Shown: positions 27,132 through 35,192 of the stretch, piece after piece | How positions within the stretch are numbered: the stretch's first letter is position 1 | Layout of the letters: every line of letters starts with the position of its first letter | Source: an uncultured Clostridia bacterium | GTDB lineage: Bacteria; Bacillota; Clostridia; Lutisporales; Lutisporaceae | Length of the DNA stretch: 64,000 bases | Assembly (NCBI GenBank): GCA_937930535.1 | Contig: CALGKJ010000050.1 | Coordinates: forward strand, 1-64,000 | Direction of reading: 5' to 3' | The notes under the pieces: model-generated | What the model was told of the DNA's origin: nothing | Database searches by the model: none | What the model saw: only the letters and a program-made list of their open reading frames with translations | Made by a program: the position numbers and the translations under genes

Positions 27132-29060
27132 TTGAGTAAGCAGCTATATATAACTGAAAAACCCTCTGTTGCTGCCAGCTTTGCCAGTGCGCTGGGTGTA
27201 AAGATTTCACCGGCAGATAGAGGAAGGGGATATGCTGAAACAGCAAATACCATAATAACCTGGTGCTTTGGTCACCTTGTAACAATGGCATATCCAGATG
27301 CCTACAATAAAGAATACAAGTCTTGGAAGGTGGAGCATCTTCCTATTATTCCAAGAGAATATAAATATGTGGTAATAGATAATAAAGGAACAGTAAAGCA
27401 GTTTGAAGTAATAAAAGGGCTGATGTGCAGAAAAGATGTGGATATGATTTATGCTTGTACCGACAGCGGACGTGAGGGAGAGTATATTTTTCGTCTGGTT
27501 TATAACCAAAGCGGAGCTAATAAGCCTGTAAAAAGGGTTTGGATTTCCTCGCAGACAGAGGATGCAATCAACAAGGGAATACAGGATGCTAAGAATATCA
27601 GTGAGTATGATTCTCTTTCCCAAGCAGCATATTGCAGAGCAAAAGAGGATTGGCTCTTTGGCATGAACTTCAGCAGACTGTTTACCTGTCAGTACGGCAG
27701 TAAATTATCAGCTTTATTAAAGGAACAAAAAGCTTCTGTTATTCCTATTGGAAGAGTAATGACATGTGTATTGGGCTTGGTGGTAGACAGGGAATTGGAA
27801 ATAAGAAATTTCGTGCCCAAGCCTTATTATGGAGTTACAGCTAACTTTTTGTCAAAGGACAGCGGCATCAGCTATAAAGGAAAATGGCAGCAGAAGAAAA
27901 AAGAAGACAAAAACTCAGTGGATGATGCAGAAAATGAGGAAAAATATATTACCAAGGAAGAAGCGGAGGAAGTCATTAAAAAGCTGGAGGGTAAAGAGGC
28001 TGCAATAAAAAAGGTTGAAGTAAAGGTAAAGAAGGAACAAGCTCCTTTGCTTTTTAATCTTGCTGAGCTGCAATCCGAGGCAAATAAGAAATTCAAGCTT
28101 CCGGTAGATAAAACCCTGGAGATTGCCCAGAGCCTTTATGAGAAGAAGCTTATATCCTATCCCAGAACTGACAGCAGAGTGCTTTCTACTGATGTTCTGC
28201 CGGAGCTGCCCAAGGTACTTAATGGTCTGTATAGCAATACCGCTTTCAAGGAATTTATATTAAGGATTAAAGAGTTTGGTGATCTGGGCGTTAACAGCAA
28301 AACTAAACGCTATGTGGATGACAGCAAGGTAACAGACCACTACGCCATAATTCCAACCTACATAACCACAGAGCTTTCCAAGCTGGATGAAGCAGCAAGA
28401 AATATATATAATCTGATTGTTAAGCGATTTCTTGCCATTTTTTACCCTCCGGCGGAGTATAATACTGTAAGGGTAGAAACCGCAATAGATGGAGAAATAT
28501 TCATCACCAACTCAAAAACCCTGAACGTACAGGGCTGGAAGGAAGTATATGAAGTAACCTCTTCAAAAAAGGAAGAAGAATTATCCGACTCCCCTATCCA
28601 GAAGCTTGTTAAAAAGGAGAAATGTGATGTAAACAAATTTGATTTGGAGGAAAAGGAAACCAAGCCTCCATCTCGTTTCACTGATGGTTCTCTAATCATA
28701 ACTATGGAAAAAGCGGGGAAGTACATTGAAAATGAGGAGCTTAGAGAACAGCTCAAAACATGTGGTATAGGCACTTCTGCCACCCGAGCCGGAATCATAA
28801 AAAAGCTTGTAGATATAGGACATATTAAAATTAATTCAAAGACTCAGATAGTAACTCCAGAGCCAAAAGGAGAGGCTATTGTGGAGCTGGTACGTCTTAC
28901 AGCCAAGGAGCTTTTGAACCCCACTCTTACAGCCAGTTGGGAAAAAGGGCTTTTTATGATTGAAAATCATGAGACGACAGCGGAGGTATTTGAGGAAAAG
29001 CTGTATCAATATATAACAAGAACTATCGAAAAGGTAAAAAGATCAGGTAACGGAAAATAA
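27132..29060 (+). CDS. topB: DNA topoisomerase III
   Basis: Type IA topoisomerase, 642 residues from a TTG start. It decatenates and relaxes DNA by cutting one strand through a tyrosine. Features are the Toprim start QLYITEKPSVAASFASALG, acidic DSGREGEY, the active-site Tyr in LISYPRTDSRVLS, and GIGTSATRAGIIKKLV. TTG 27132 is chosen because AGGGTGAG precedes it and the protein then begins as in the family. A GTG at 27093 with a weaker site would add 13 residues. A lysine- and glutamate-rich insert is at roughly 260-310. It lacks C-terminal zinc fingers. Chromosomal and mobile-element TopB cannot be told apart here, and no conjugation genes are nearby. Confidence 0.93.
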   Translation: MSKQLYITEKPSVAASFASALGVKISPADRGRGYAETANTIITWCFGHLVTMAYPDAYNKEYKSWKVEHLPIIPREYKYVVIDNKGTVKQFEVIKGLMCRKDVDMIYACTDSGREGEYIFRLVYNQSGANKPVKRVWISSQTEDAINKGIQDAKNISEYDSLSQAAYCRAKEDWLFGMNFSRLFTCQYGSKLSALLKEQKASVIPIGRVMTCVLGLVVDRELEIRNFVPKPYYGVTANFLSKDSGISYKGKWQQKKKEDKNSVDDAENEEKYITKEEAEEVIKKLEGKEAAIKKVEVKVKKEQAPLLFNLAELQSEANKKFKLPVDKTLEIAQSLYEKKLISYPRTDSRVLSTDVLPELPKVLNGLYSNTAFKEFILRIKEFGDLGVNSKTKRYVDDSKVTDHYAIIPTYITTELSKLDEAARNIYNLIVKRFLAIFYPPAEYNTVRVETAIDGEIFITNSKTLNVQGWKEVYEVTSSKKEEELSDSPIQKLVKKEKCDVNKFDLEEKETKPPSRFTDGSLIITMEKAGKYIENEELREQLKTCGIGTSATRAGIIKKLVDIGHIKINSKTQIVTPEPKGEAIVELVRLTAKELLNPTLTASWEKGLFMIENHETTAEVFEEKLYQYITRTIEKVKRSGNGK

Positions 29061-29077
29061 TAATCAAGGAGCAGTCT

Positions 29078-29590
29078 ATGACCAGAAAAGTAACGACTCT
29101 TGCCATGTTTTCGGTTTTGATGGTAGTGGGCGGATATATACTATACTTTATATCAAGGATTATTCCTATACCTGGCAGCAAATTTATTATTATGGGTCCA
29201 TATCTGACTCTTATAATGATGCTGCCCCTTGCACGCTACCCACGCTATGGTACACTATCACTTATAAATATAGTATTTGCAGGAATCATGCTCATATTCA
29301 GCCCGTGGATGTCATTGACTATTATAGTATCGGGCTTAGCGGCAGACTGTGTAATGCTGCTTCCTTTGTGGAGAAAGCTGAAGCTGCTGCTTTCTATGGG
29401 GATTTATAATGGTGTAAGCCTATTATCTTCAATTTATATTACCAGCTATGTAACTGGTAATGTGTTATACAGAATGCTGAGTATTGAAGTACTTTTAACT
29501 ATATTGGCAGTCGCAATTCTGATGGGGATGCTAGGGGGCTATGCAGGACTAAGGATAGATGAGTTATATCTGAAAAGATACAAGAGATAA
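29078..29590 (+). CDS. Small integral membrane protein, possibly an ECF transporter S component
   Basis: A 170-residue hydrophobic protein with about five to six predicted membrane segments and a short basic C-terminus (LYLKRYKR). The start follows AAGGAGC, 17 bp after topB, so the two may be co-transcribed. Length, segment count and the N-terminal pattern (Lys/Arg-rich start, then a helix, then PGSKFIIMGPYLTLIMMLP) resemble substrate-binding S components of ECF vitamin transporters, but I cannot assign a substrate or be sure of the family. It is followed by a terminator carrying a repeat element. Confidence 0.75.
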   Translation: MTRKVTTLAMFSVLMVVGGYILYFISRIIPIPGSKFIIMGPYLTLIMMLPLARYPRYGTLSLINIVFAGIMLIFSPWMSLTIIVSGLAADCVMLLPLWRKLKLLLSMGIYNGVSLLSSIYITSYVTGNVLYRMLSIEVLLTILAVAILMGMLGGYAGLRIDELYLKRYKR

Positions 29591-29620
29591 AAAAATTTAC
29601 AGACAATTTATATATATTCA

Positions 29621-29775
29621 AAAATCTCCTTCCTATAGATTAGCAACTCTAAAACTCAAAATACTTTTCGTTAAGAGTTGCTAATCTCTTTGTGAGAAGC
29701 AACTGGATAAATTTAATTTTGAAGTTGTTTCTCTATAGCATTGCTATTTTGTTTATGCAGGGAAGGAGATTTTTT
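29621..29775 (+). terminator. Terminator with an inserted two-hairpin element
   Basis: AAAATCTCCTTCC (29621-29633) pairs with GGAAGGAGATTTT (29761-29773), followed by more T. The loop holds repeat copy 2 directly after the 5' arm. It lies between convergent genes and could serve both strands. Confidence 0.75.
29634..29738 (+). repeat. Two-hairpin repeat element, copy 2
   Basis: 105 bp, bounded by TATAG on both ends. Hairpin 1: AGATTAGCAACTCT (29637-29650) with AGAGTTGCTAATCT (29674-29687). Then CTTTGTGAGAA. Hairpin 2: GAGAAGCAACT (29694-29704) with AGTTGTTTCTC (29723-29733). Relative to copy 1, hairpin 1 is almost wholly different in sequence yet fully paired, while the linker and hairpin 2 are conserved. 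Confidence 0.72.
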
Positions 29776-29780
29776 TAAAT

Positions 29781-31238
29781 TTATTCTTTTATAATATCCT
29801 TTAAATTATCACTGGAGCTTTTAATATCCTGCATTAAATTATACAGATTATTAATATTTACATTTTGTTCCTCAGAAGTACTCATTAATTCTTCAGTTAA
29901 AGCTGTATGCTCCTGAGAAATGCTTGCAATACCCAGCGTTTCTTCATGTATACGTGAGAACAGTGATGCAGTACTTTCTATTTTGTTCAACTCTTCGGAT
30001 ATATAATTATCTATATCTTCAAAGGATGTTTGAATCTGTTTGAAGCTTTCATTAACCTGTTTAACAATCAGCTCGCCTTCGTGTGTTGCCTCATTACCCT
30101 TTTGAACCTCATCTAGGACATTTTGAGTTTTGTCTTTTATTTGATTAATAATTTCATTAATTCTCATAACTGTGCTTGCACTTTGCTCTGCAAGCTTTCT
30201 TACCTCATCGGCAACTACTGCGAAGCCTTTGCCTGACTCCCCTGCCCTAGCTGCTTCTATGGCTGCATTAAGAGCCAATAGGTTTGTTTGCTCGGCGATC
30301 TGTGTTATGCCTGAAAGAAAATTGTTTACTTCATCCATATTGTTATTAAGCTCTTGTACGGTCATAAATGATTTTTGTGCTGCTGTATTTATTATGGACA
30401 TCTGTTTATCCATTATATTTATTTTTTGAGAACCTTTAGAAACGATGTTTGTGGTTTTTACGGATATATCTGACAATTGTTTGGAGGACTTAGTTATCTC
30501 AGAGATTTTTGTGTCTGCCTTACTCATCATTTCATTGATTTTATTAACACTATCTGTTTGATCCAAGACTCCTTTAGCTATCTGTTGAATAGCAGAAACT
30601 ACAGCGTTACTTGTATTATTAATTGCACCAAGATTATTATTAAAGCTGTCGATATCACTGTTTAAAGCTATAGAGCTTGATTTAATAACATCCATAGTTT
30701 TTTCTCGCTCAGATAAAAGCATGTTTGCATGCTTTTCTTTTTTGTTAGAGGTCTGAATCAGATTATTTCCCCATTTGGTTAAGAAAAACAAAGCGAGGGA
30801 ACCATAAGGAATACAGATTATTGGCATAAAAAAGTCCTTTAATTCAATAGCCTGTTTAACCAATAGAAGATAAACCATTGTACCACATATACCCGCGCCA
30901 TAAATTAGAACCGCCCATCTATTAAAAAATATAGCAACTAGACATAAGGTTGTTATTCCGATAACTGCTGCTTGTCCTGGCAAGTCCATCATTTGACTGC
31001 TTATAGCAATATACAAAGAAACTAAAAGTATACACATAACTAATTTTTCGGAGCTTTTTCGAAGGATAAATAAAAATGCCAAAGCAGCTCCAATGGTAAG
31101 CGCAACAAATGGAACATAAGTACTAAATACCGCTGCTAATGCCAGTACAAATGATAGAATAGCTCCAAGTGCTAAAAAACATGTAAAGACCTTGTTTATC
31201 ATCATAACATATGCCTTTATTGTATTTTCCCTACTCAT
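29781..31238 (-). CDS. Methyl-accepting chemotaxis protein without a periplasmic sensor domain
   Basis: Chemoreceptor of 485 residues. The N-terminal 170 residues are a run of about six hydrophobic segments with no sizeable extracytoplasmic loop, so sensing would occur in or at the membrane. The cytoplasmic part is a long coiled coil with the highly conserved hairpin tip [18 protein letters not shown] and [19 protein letters not shown]. No HAMP domain is evident. AGGAGG sits 9 bp before the ATG. The preceding short ORF (31251-31343) ends within this ribosome binding site. No other chemotaxis genes are nearby. Confidence 0.92.
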   Translation of the reverse strand: MSRENTIKAYVMMINKVFTCFLALGAILSFVLALAAVFSTYVPFVALTIGAALAFLFILRKSSEKLVMCILLVSLYIAISSQMMDLPGQAAVIGITTLCLVAIFFNRWAVLIYGAGICGTMVYLLLVKQAIELKDFFMPIICIPYGSLALFFLTKWGNNLIQTSNKKEKHANMLLSEREKTMDVIKSSSIALNSDIDSFNNNLGAINNTSNAVVSAIQQIAKGVLDQTDSVNKINEMMSKADTKISEITKSSKQLSDISVKTTNIVSKGSQKINIMDKQMSIINTAAQKSFMTVQELNNNMDEVNNFLSGITQIAEQTNLLALNAAIEAARAGESGKGFAVVADEVRKLAEQSASTVMRINEIINQIKDKTQNVLDEVQKGNEATHEGELIVKQVNESFKQIQTSFEDIDNYISEELNKIESTASLFSRIHEETLGIASISQEHTALTEELMSTSEEQNVNINNLYNLMQDIKSSSDNLKDIIKE

Positions 31239-31250
31239 TTACTATGCCTC

Positions 31251-31343
31251 CTAAAAAATTTTTTTGTGCAGAAAAGATAGGTGTTTTATGCCAATTACTG
31301 CTGTATACGGAAAGACACCTATGTAATAAATTGTAGAAGCCAT
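31251..31343 (-). CDS. Possible 30-residue leader peptide ahead of the chemoreceptor
   Basis: An ATG at 31343 follows AGGAGG by 11 bp and opens 30 codons rich in aromatic and hydrophobic residues (MASTIYYIGVFPY...), ending in a TAG that merges with the AGGAGG of the chemoreceptor gene. The region also forms a hairpin: AGGTGTCTTT with AAAACACCT on the transcribed strand. It could be a translated leader or chance. No homolog is known to me. Confidence 0.35.
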   Translation of the reverse strand: MASTIYYIGVFPYTAVIGIKHLSFLHKKIF

Positions 31344-31385
31344 TCTTATTAAATCCTCCTGTTTACATAATGTATTTCATTGTAT

Positions 31386-31414
31386 ATTATACTATTTTCC
31401 GTATAATATAACAA
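31386..31414 (-). promoter_or_regulatory. Sigma-A promoter of the chemoreceptor transcript
   Basis: On the minus strand, TTGTTA (31414-31409), 17-bp spacer, perfect TATAAT (31391-31386). It leaves a leader of about 140 nt before the receptor ATG that contains the short ORF. Confidence 0.7.
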
Positions 31415-31587
31415 ATGTAAAAAATACCTGAAAATCCAGTATCACAACAAATGGGTGCAAATGTTTATTGAATAAGGATACAGGGTTTAATCTATTTTGC
31501 CAATATCATTTATATAAAAGCACTCTTATAGCTGAAAGGAATATTATAGATGTAACTATAGTAAATATGATAGAGGGAGAGATATAT

Positions 31588-32016
31588 ATGCAAGAACATA
31601 AACCACCTGTTTTCGGCAGAGCTGACAGTATAATAGATGAGATGAATAAATGCGCAGATTATTTATATGCTGCTCCGTGCTGCTATTATAGATACATGAT
31701 TTGGAGCAGGTTGAAACAAAAAATCAAAGAATTGAAGCATCAAAGCAGAATGTTACAACGTGATCAATTACAGCATTTACGCAATCCAGAAATGCTTACC
31801 TTGGAACAATTAGCAAGGTATGATGGAAGGAACGGCAATCCAGCATATGTTGCAGTAAATGGAATAATATACGATGTAACAAATAATGCTACATGGGCAG
31901 CAGCAACCCATTTTGGGCTGAGTGCAGGAAGGGACTTGACAAAGGAATTTGCAGCGTGCCATTCTGGGTCGCCAATATTAAGCAAATTAAAGGTGGTAGG
32001 GAAGGTAGTAACATGA
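31588..32016 (+). CDS. Cytochrome b5-like heme-binding domain protein
   Basis: A 142-residue protein. The C-terminal 75 residues match the cytochrome b5-like heme/steroid-binding domain: LTLEQLARYDGRNGNPAYVAVNGIIYDVTN, then THFGLSAGRDLTKEFAACH. The axial-type His in ATHFG and the later H are candidates for heme ligation. The N-terminal half is charged and helical, with several Cys (YAAPCCYY). Start at ATG 31588 after GAGGGAGA; a longer frame from 31468 lacks a site. Its stop overlaps the hydrogenase small-subunit ATG (ATGA), so the two are coupled and it is a plausible electron-transfer partner of the hydrogenase. Confidence 0.82.
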   Translation: MQEHKPPVFGRADSIIDEMNKCADYLYAAPCCYYRYMIWSRLKQKIKELKHQSRMLQRDQLQHLRNPEMLTLEQLARYDGRNGNPAYVAVNGIIYDVTNNATWAAATHFGLSAGRDLTKEFAACHSGSPILSKLKVVGKVVT

Positions 32017-32909
32017 ATGACTTAGAAATATTTTGCCACGGATATGAAGCTAAGAAGAAATCGGTGTCCAGTCTTATTGATAAAGCCAGAGCAGAATTGG
32101 AAGCTGGAAACGTGTCGAAGAAAAACCTTGTATGGCTTGAGCTTACAGGCTGCTCGGGAAATATAATATCCCTATTGGATGGTAATAATCCAGATTTTAA
32201 ATATTTAATCACTGACATGGCAAATCTTGTCTATAACAACAGTTTAATGACCGCAGAGGGCGAAGCTGCTGTTATGAAATTACTGGATACTGTAGATACG
32301 GAGTTTATACTTGCTGTAGAGGGAGCTGTTGCAACAAAAAACGGCGGGTTATACAATATTATAGGAAGGTATAAGGGAGAAGCATTAACTGCACTTAAGG
32401 CTGTAAAAATGCTTGGGGAGAGGGCCTCCCATGTAATAGCAGTAGGGGCGTGTGCTGTCCATGGAGGTGTATCTGCTGCCAGACCAAATTTAGCGGAATG
32501 TGTAGATGTTCAAAGTGTTTTAAATAGAAAGGTGATTAAGCTGCCCGGGTGTCCCTGTCATCCAGATTGGTTTTTTGGAACACTTGCACATATTCTTTTA
32601 TATGGAGACATAGAGCTGGACAGTAAAGACAGACCTCTATTATTTTACAGTAATCTTATTCATGATCTATGTTCCAGAAGATCCTTTTTTAACAAGGGAA
32701 TATTTGCGACCAAGCTTGGAGACAGCACCTGCATGTTTAAAATTGGATGCCGAGGCCCTGTTACAAGGGTGGATTGTCCTGTAAGGCAGTGGAATGGATA
32801 TGTAAATTGGCCTATTGAAGACAATACTCCCTGTATTGGATGTGCGCAATTTGGCTTTCCCGATCAAATGGAACCTTTTATAAGGTATGATACAACAAGA
32901 GAGGTATAA
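32013..32909 (+). CDS. [NiFe] hydrogenase small subunit, no Tat signal
   Basis: Iron-sulfur electron-transfer subunit, 298 residues. Cluster motifs are LTGCSGNI, VGACAVHGGVSAARPN, LPGCPCHPDW, then Cys-rich CMFKIGCRGP, VDCPVRQWNG and NTPCIGCAQFGFPD. The usual first proximal motif CTGCS appears here as L-T-G-C-S, so one canonical Cys is absent. No twin-arginine signal or C-terminal membrane anchor is present, so the enzyme is probably cytoplasmic. The ATG at 32013 (MNDLEIFCHGY) overlaps the upstream stop and follows GGTGGTAGGGAAGG. It forms an operon with the b5-like gene, the large subunit and the maturation protease. Confidence 0.9.
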   Translation: MNDLEIFCHGYEAKKKSVSSLIDKARAELEAGNVSKKNLVWLELTGCSGNIISLLDGNNPDFKYLITDMANLVYNNSLMTAEGEAAVMKLLDTVDTEFILAVEGAVATKNGGLYNIIGRYKGEALTALKAVKMLGERASHVIAVGACAVHGGVSAARPNLAECVDVQSVLNRKVIKLPGCPCHPDWFFGTLAHILLYGDIELDSKDRPLLFYSNLIHDLCSRRSFFNKGIFATKLGDSTCMFKIGCRGPVTRVDCPVRQWNGYVNWPIEDNTPCIGCAQFGFPDQMEPFIRYDTTREV

Positions 32910-33005
32910 GGCTGAAAGAAATTAGAAATATATGCGAAAGGGGTGCCGAGTCCATGCAATTTCTTACATTACGTTTTGTGCAGAATACAGGGCATGGACA
33001 TAAAT

Positions 33006-34418
33006 ATGTCGAAGAAAATAACGATTAATCCTGTTACTCGTATAAGCGGATTTATGGAGATAACAGCAGATATAACGGAAAACAAGGTTTCGGATGCAAA
33101 AACAGAAGGACTTCTTTTTAGAGGCTTTGAGAAAATGCTGCAAGGGAGAAGTCCTTTTGATGCTGTATATTTCACCCAAAGGATATGCGGAATATGTTCA
33201 ACCGCTCACTCAATGGCATCCACTCTTGCTTTAGAAGACGCAATGAGTATTGTTCCATCAGAACAGGGTAGGTATTTGAGAGACATAATACACGGCAGCG
33301 AGTTTCTGCAAAACCACCTTAGACATTTCTATCAATATACTATACCTGATTTTGTAAAGCTGCCTGAAAATTATCCATTATATGATACTTCTCATAAGGA
33401 TTTCAGACTTCCAAAAGACAAGAATGACTTAATTGTACAGCATTATTTTGAAGCTCTGGATGTGAGCCGTAGTGCCCATGAGATGCTTGCAGTACTGGGA
33501 GGCAAAGCACCTCATAACCATGGAGTATTTATTGGGGGCATAACTGCGAGTGCTGCTACAGACAAGATTATTAAAATAAAATCTATATTAAGTGCTATCA
33601 ATAAATTCATAGAAGGAAAAATGATACCCGATGTATACATAATAGCACAGTACTATCAGGATTATTTCCATAATGGACGAGGCTATGAAAATCTTTTAAG
33701 CTATGGATGCTTTAATAGCTATAAGGACTTGGGAACTTTGTATGTAGACCCATTAATATACTCAGAAGGAAATATTCGTCCATTTAAGGCTGAGGGAATT
33801 ACAGAGGAAACAGAGTATGCCTGGTACTCAGACACTAACCAGCCGGATAAACCCTTGGAAGCTGTACCAGAAGCAGATATGAGCAAGCCAAATGCCTATT
33901 CATGGATTAAGGCTCCTAGGTATTACGGTATTCCTTTTGAAACAGGACCTCTGGCAAGACAGTGGTTATGCGGTGAGTACAGAAATGGAATTTCTACAAT
34001 GGATAGAACAATCGCAAGAGTATTGGAAGCAAAGAAAATTTCAGAGATCATGAGTATCCTGCTTGAAAATATTATTCCAAATGTGTCCGTGCAGGCAGAA
34101 TATAAGATCCCTGAAATTGCAGCAGGAGCTGGACTCATAGATACCACAAGAGGGGCACTGGGTCACTGGCTGAAAATAGCTGGCAGTGTAATCTCGTTTT
34201 ATCAAATCATTACACCATCTGGGTGGAATCTTTCCACTCGCAGCAGCAATGTGTTAAAAGGTACGGCAGAACAGGCACTAATAGGTACAAGCATACAAGA
34301 TATTGATAATCCCATAGAGCTGGGAAGAATAATACGCTCCTTTGATCCGTGTGTTTCCTGTGCGACTCATGTATACTCTGACGGCAAGCATATCAAAACA
34401 ATAAAGGTAATGCCATGA
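33006..34418 (+). CDS. [NiFe] hydrogenase large (catalytic) subunit
   Basis: Catalytic subunit holding the Ni-Fe centre, about 470 residues. It begins MSKKITINPVTRISGFMEI and contains the N-terminal ligand motif RICGICSTAHSMAS and the C-terminal DPCVSCATHVYSDG; together these supply four Cys ligands. Fifteen residues follow the last conserved His, a tail that must be removed by a maturation protease encoded just downstream. Start chosen at ATG 33006; ATG 32994 (MDIN...) is an alternative, and neither has a strong ribosome site. The stop overlaps the protease ATG. The electron acceptor is unknown, though the b5-like protein is a candidate. Confidence 0.92.
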   Translation: MSKKITINPVTRISGFMEITADITENKVSDAKTEGLLFRGFEKMLQGRSPFDAVYFTQRICGICSTAHSMASTLALEDAMSIVPSEQGRYLRDIIHGSEFLQNHLRHFYQYTIPDFVKLPENYPLYDTSHKDFRLPKDKNDLIVQHYFEALDVSRSAHEMLAVLGGKAPHNHGVFIGGITASAATDKIIKIKSILSAINKFIEGKMIPDVYIIAQYYQDYFHNGRGYENLLSYGCFNSYKDLGTLYVDPLIYSEGNIRPFKAEGITEETEYAWYSDTNQPDKPLEAVPEADMSKPNAYSWIKAPRYYGIPFETGPLARQWLCGEYRNGISTMDRTIARVLEAKKISEIMSILLENIIPNVSVQAEYKIPEIAAGAGLIDTTRGALGHWLKIAGSVISFYQIITPSGWNLSTRSSNVLKGTAEQALIGTSIQDIDNPIELGRIIRSFDPCVSCATHVYSDGKHIKTIKVMP

Positions 34419-34863
34419 AGGAAGTAACTGTTATTGGAATCGGAAGCCGTATTATGATGGATGACGGAATAGGAGTTTATCTGGCGGAAGATTTGAGAAG
34501 CTTTTTAAAGATCAAAATATTAGAGTTATCATAGGAGAAACTGATATAGACTATTGTCTGTCAGAAATAACTGATACTGATTACATTATAATACTGGATG
34601 CTTTTGTATCAGGAAAAAATCCGGGGGAGGTAACGGTAATTCCATTAGAGGATTTGAAAAAATATAGTAATGCCAGTTGTTCATTGCATAGCATAAGCTT
34701 TCTGGATATTGTACATGGTTTTAACGATAAATTGCATGGAATTATGATTGGCATTGAGCCTTATGAAATTGGCTATGGTTTTGTACTGAGTGATATTTTG
34801 CAAAGCAGATATATGGATATATTTGGGGTGGTTTGTGATTGTGTAACGAATTTGTGTAAATAG
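34415..34863 (+). CDS. Hydrogenase maturation protease, frame broken at a TTTAAAG heptamer
   Basis: HycI/HyaD-type peptidase that trims the large-subunit C-terminus after nickel insertion. The first 32 codons read MKEVTVIGIGSRIMMDDGIG, matching the family start (G-G-N-x-x-x-x-D-D-G-x-G type). The zero frame then stops at 34532-34534 after 39 codons. Shifting back one base at TTTAAAG (34504-34510) continues through GETDIDYCLSEITDTDYII, LDAFVSGKNPGEV, SLHSISFLDIVHG and IGIEPYEIGYG to TAG 34863, giving about 149 residues, the normal length, with the second metal-binding region (LDA) and His in VHG. It is either a programmed frameshift or a one-base deletion. The ATG overlaps the large-subunit stop. 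Confidence 0.8.
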
Positions 34864-34957
34864 TGTTTGGATATTAGCCTTTTTGTTTAAAATGAGCTAT
34901 ATGGCTTTGATAACTGGTAGGTTATTCTGAAAAGTTTAAGGTTGAGATTAATTGTAT

Positions 34958-35055
34958 TATAGGGAAGCAAAACTTAACTAGTCATAGGTTAGGTATTGCT
35001 TCCCTTCTAGGTTTTTAGCTTGGCATAATTTGAGTTTTAAGCTAAAAACCCTATA
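34958..35055 (-). repeat. Two-hairpin repeat element, copy 3 (inverted)
   Basis: Bounded by TATAG and CTATAG. Hairpins: GGGAAGCAA (34962-34970) with TTGCTTCCC (34996-35004), and GGTTTTTAGC (35010-35019) with GCTAAAAACC (35041-35050). Read on the minus strand the order and the loop motif AAAACTCAAA match copy 2 (29651-29660), and GAAGCAA matches its second hairpin. Bases 34987-35050 are also very similar to 50679-50742. Confidence 0.68.
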
Positions 35056-35075
35056 GCAGAAAATAAAAAGCTAAC

Positions 35076-35095
35076 TTAATGTTAATTAACATTAA
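35076..35095. promoter_or_regulatory. Perfect 20-bp palindrome next to the promoter of the surface/toxin operon
   Basis: TTAATGTTAATTAACATTAA is self-complementary over all 20 bases. It ends 5 bp before the -35 box at 35101. This position suits an activator or repressor site. The protein that binds is unknown. Confidence 0.5.
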
Positions 35096-35100
35096 AACAT

Positions 35101-35129
35101 TTGACTGCTAAAGTATATGCTAATACAAT
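35101..35129 (+). promoter_or_regulatory. Sigma-A promoter of the DNRLRE/FN3 protein gene
   Basis: TTGACT (35101-35106), 17-bp spacer, TACAAT (35124-35129), 64 bp before the GTG start. A good consensus match. Confidence 0.7.
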
Positions 35130-35192
35130 TATTTAGTGAGAATATTTATATAAAGAAAGTATTGTTAATTAAAATTGGATGGAGGAAGAAAA

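Larger units (their letters stand above)
34864..35100. other. Gene-free region between hydrogenase and toxin loci
   Basis: Holds a weak hairpin (AGCC/GGCT near 34879-34915), repeat copy 3 (34958-35055) and a perfect palindrome (35076-35095). No ORF of interest. Confidence 0.5.

Noticed and set aside
31893-32012. Upstream extension of the hydrogenase small subunit start to 31893
   Set aside because: It would overlap the b5-like gene by 120 bp and lacks a ribosome site; the ATG at 32013 has one and gives a family-like N-terminus.
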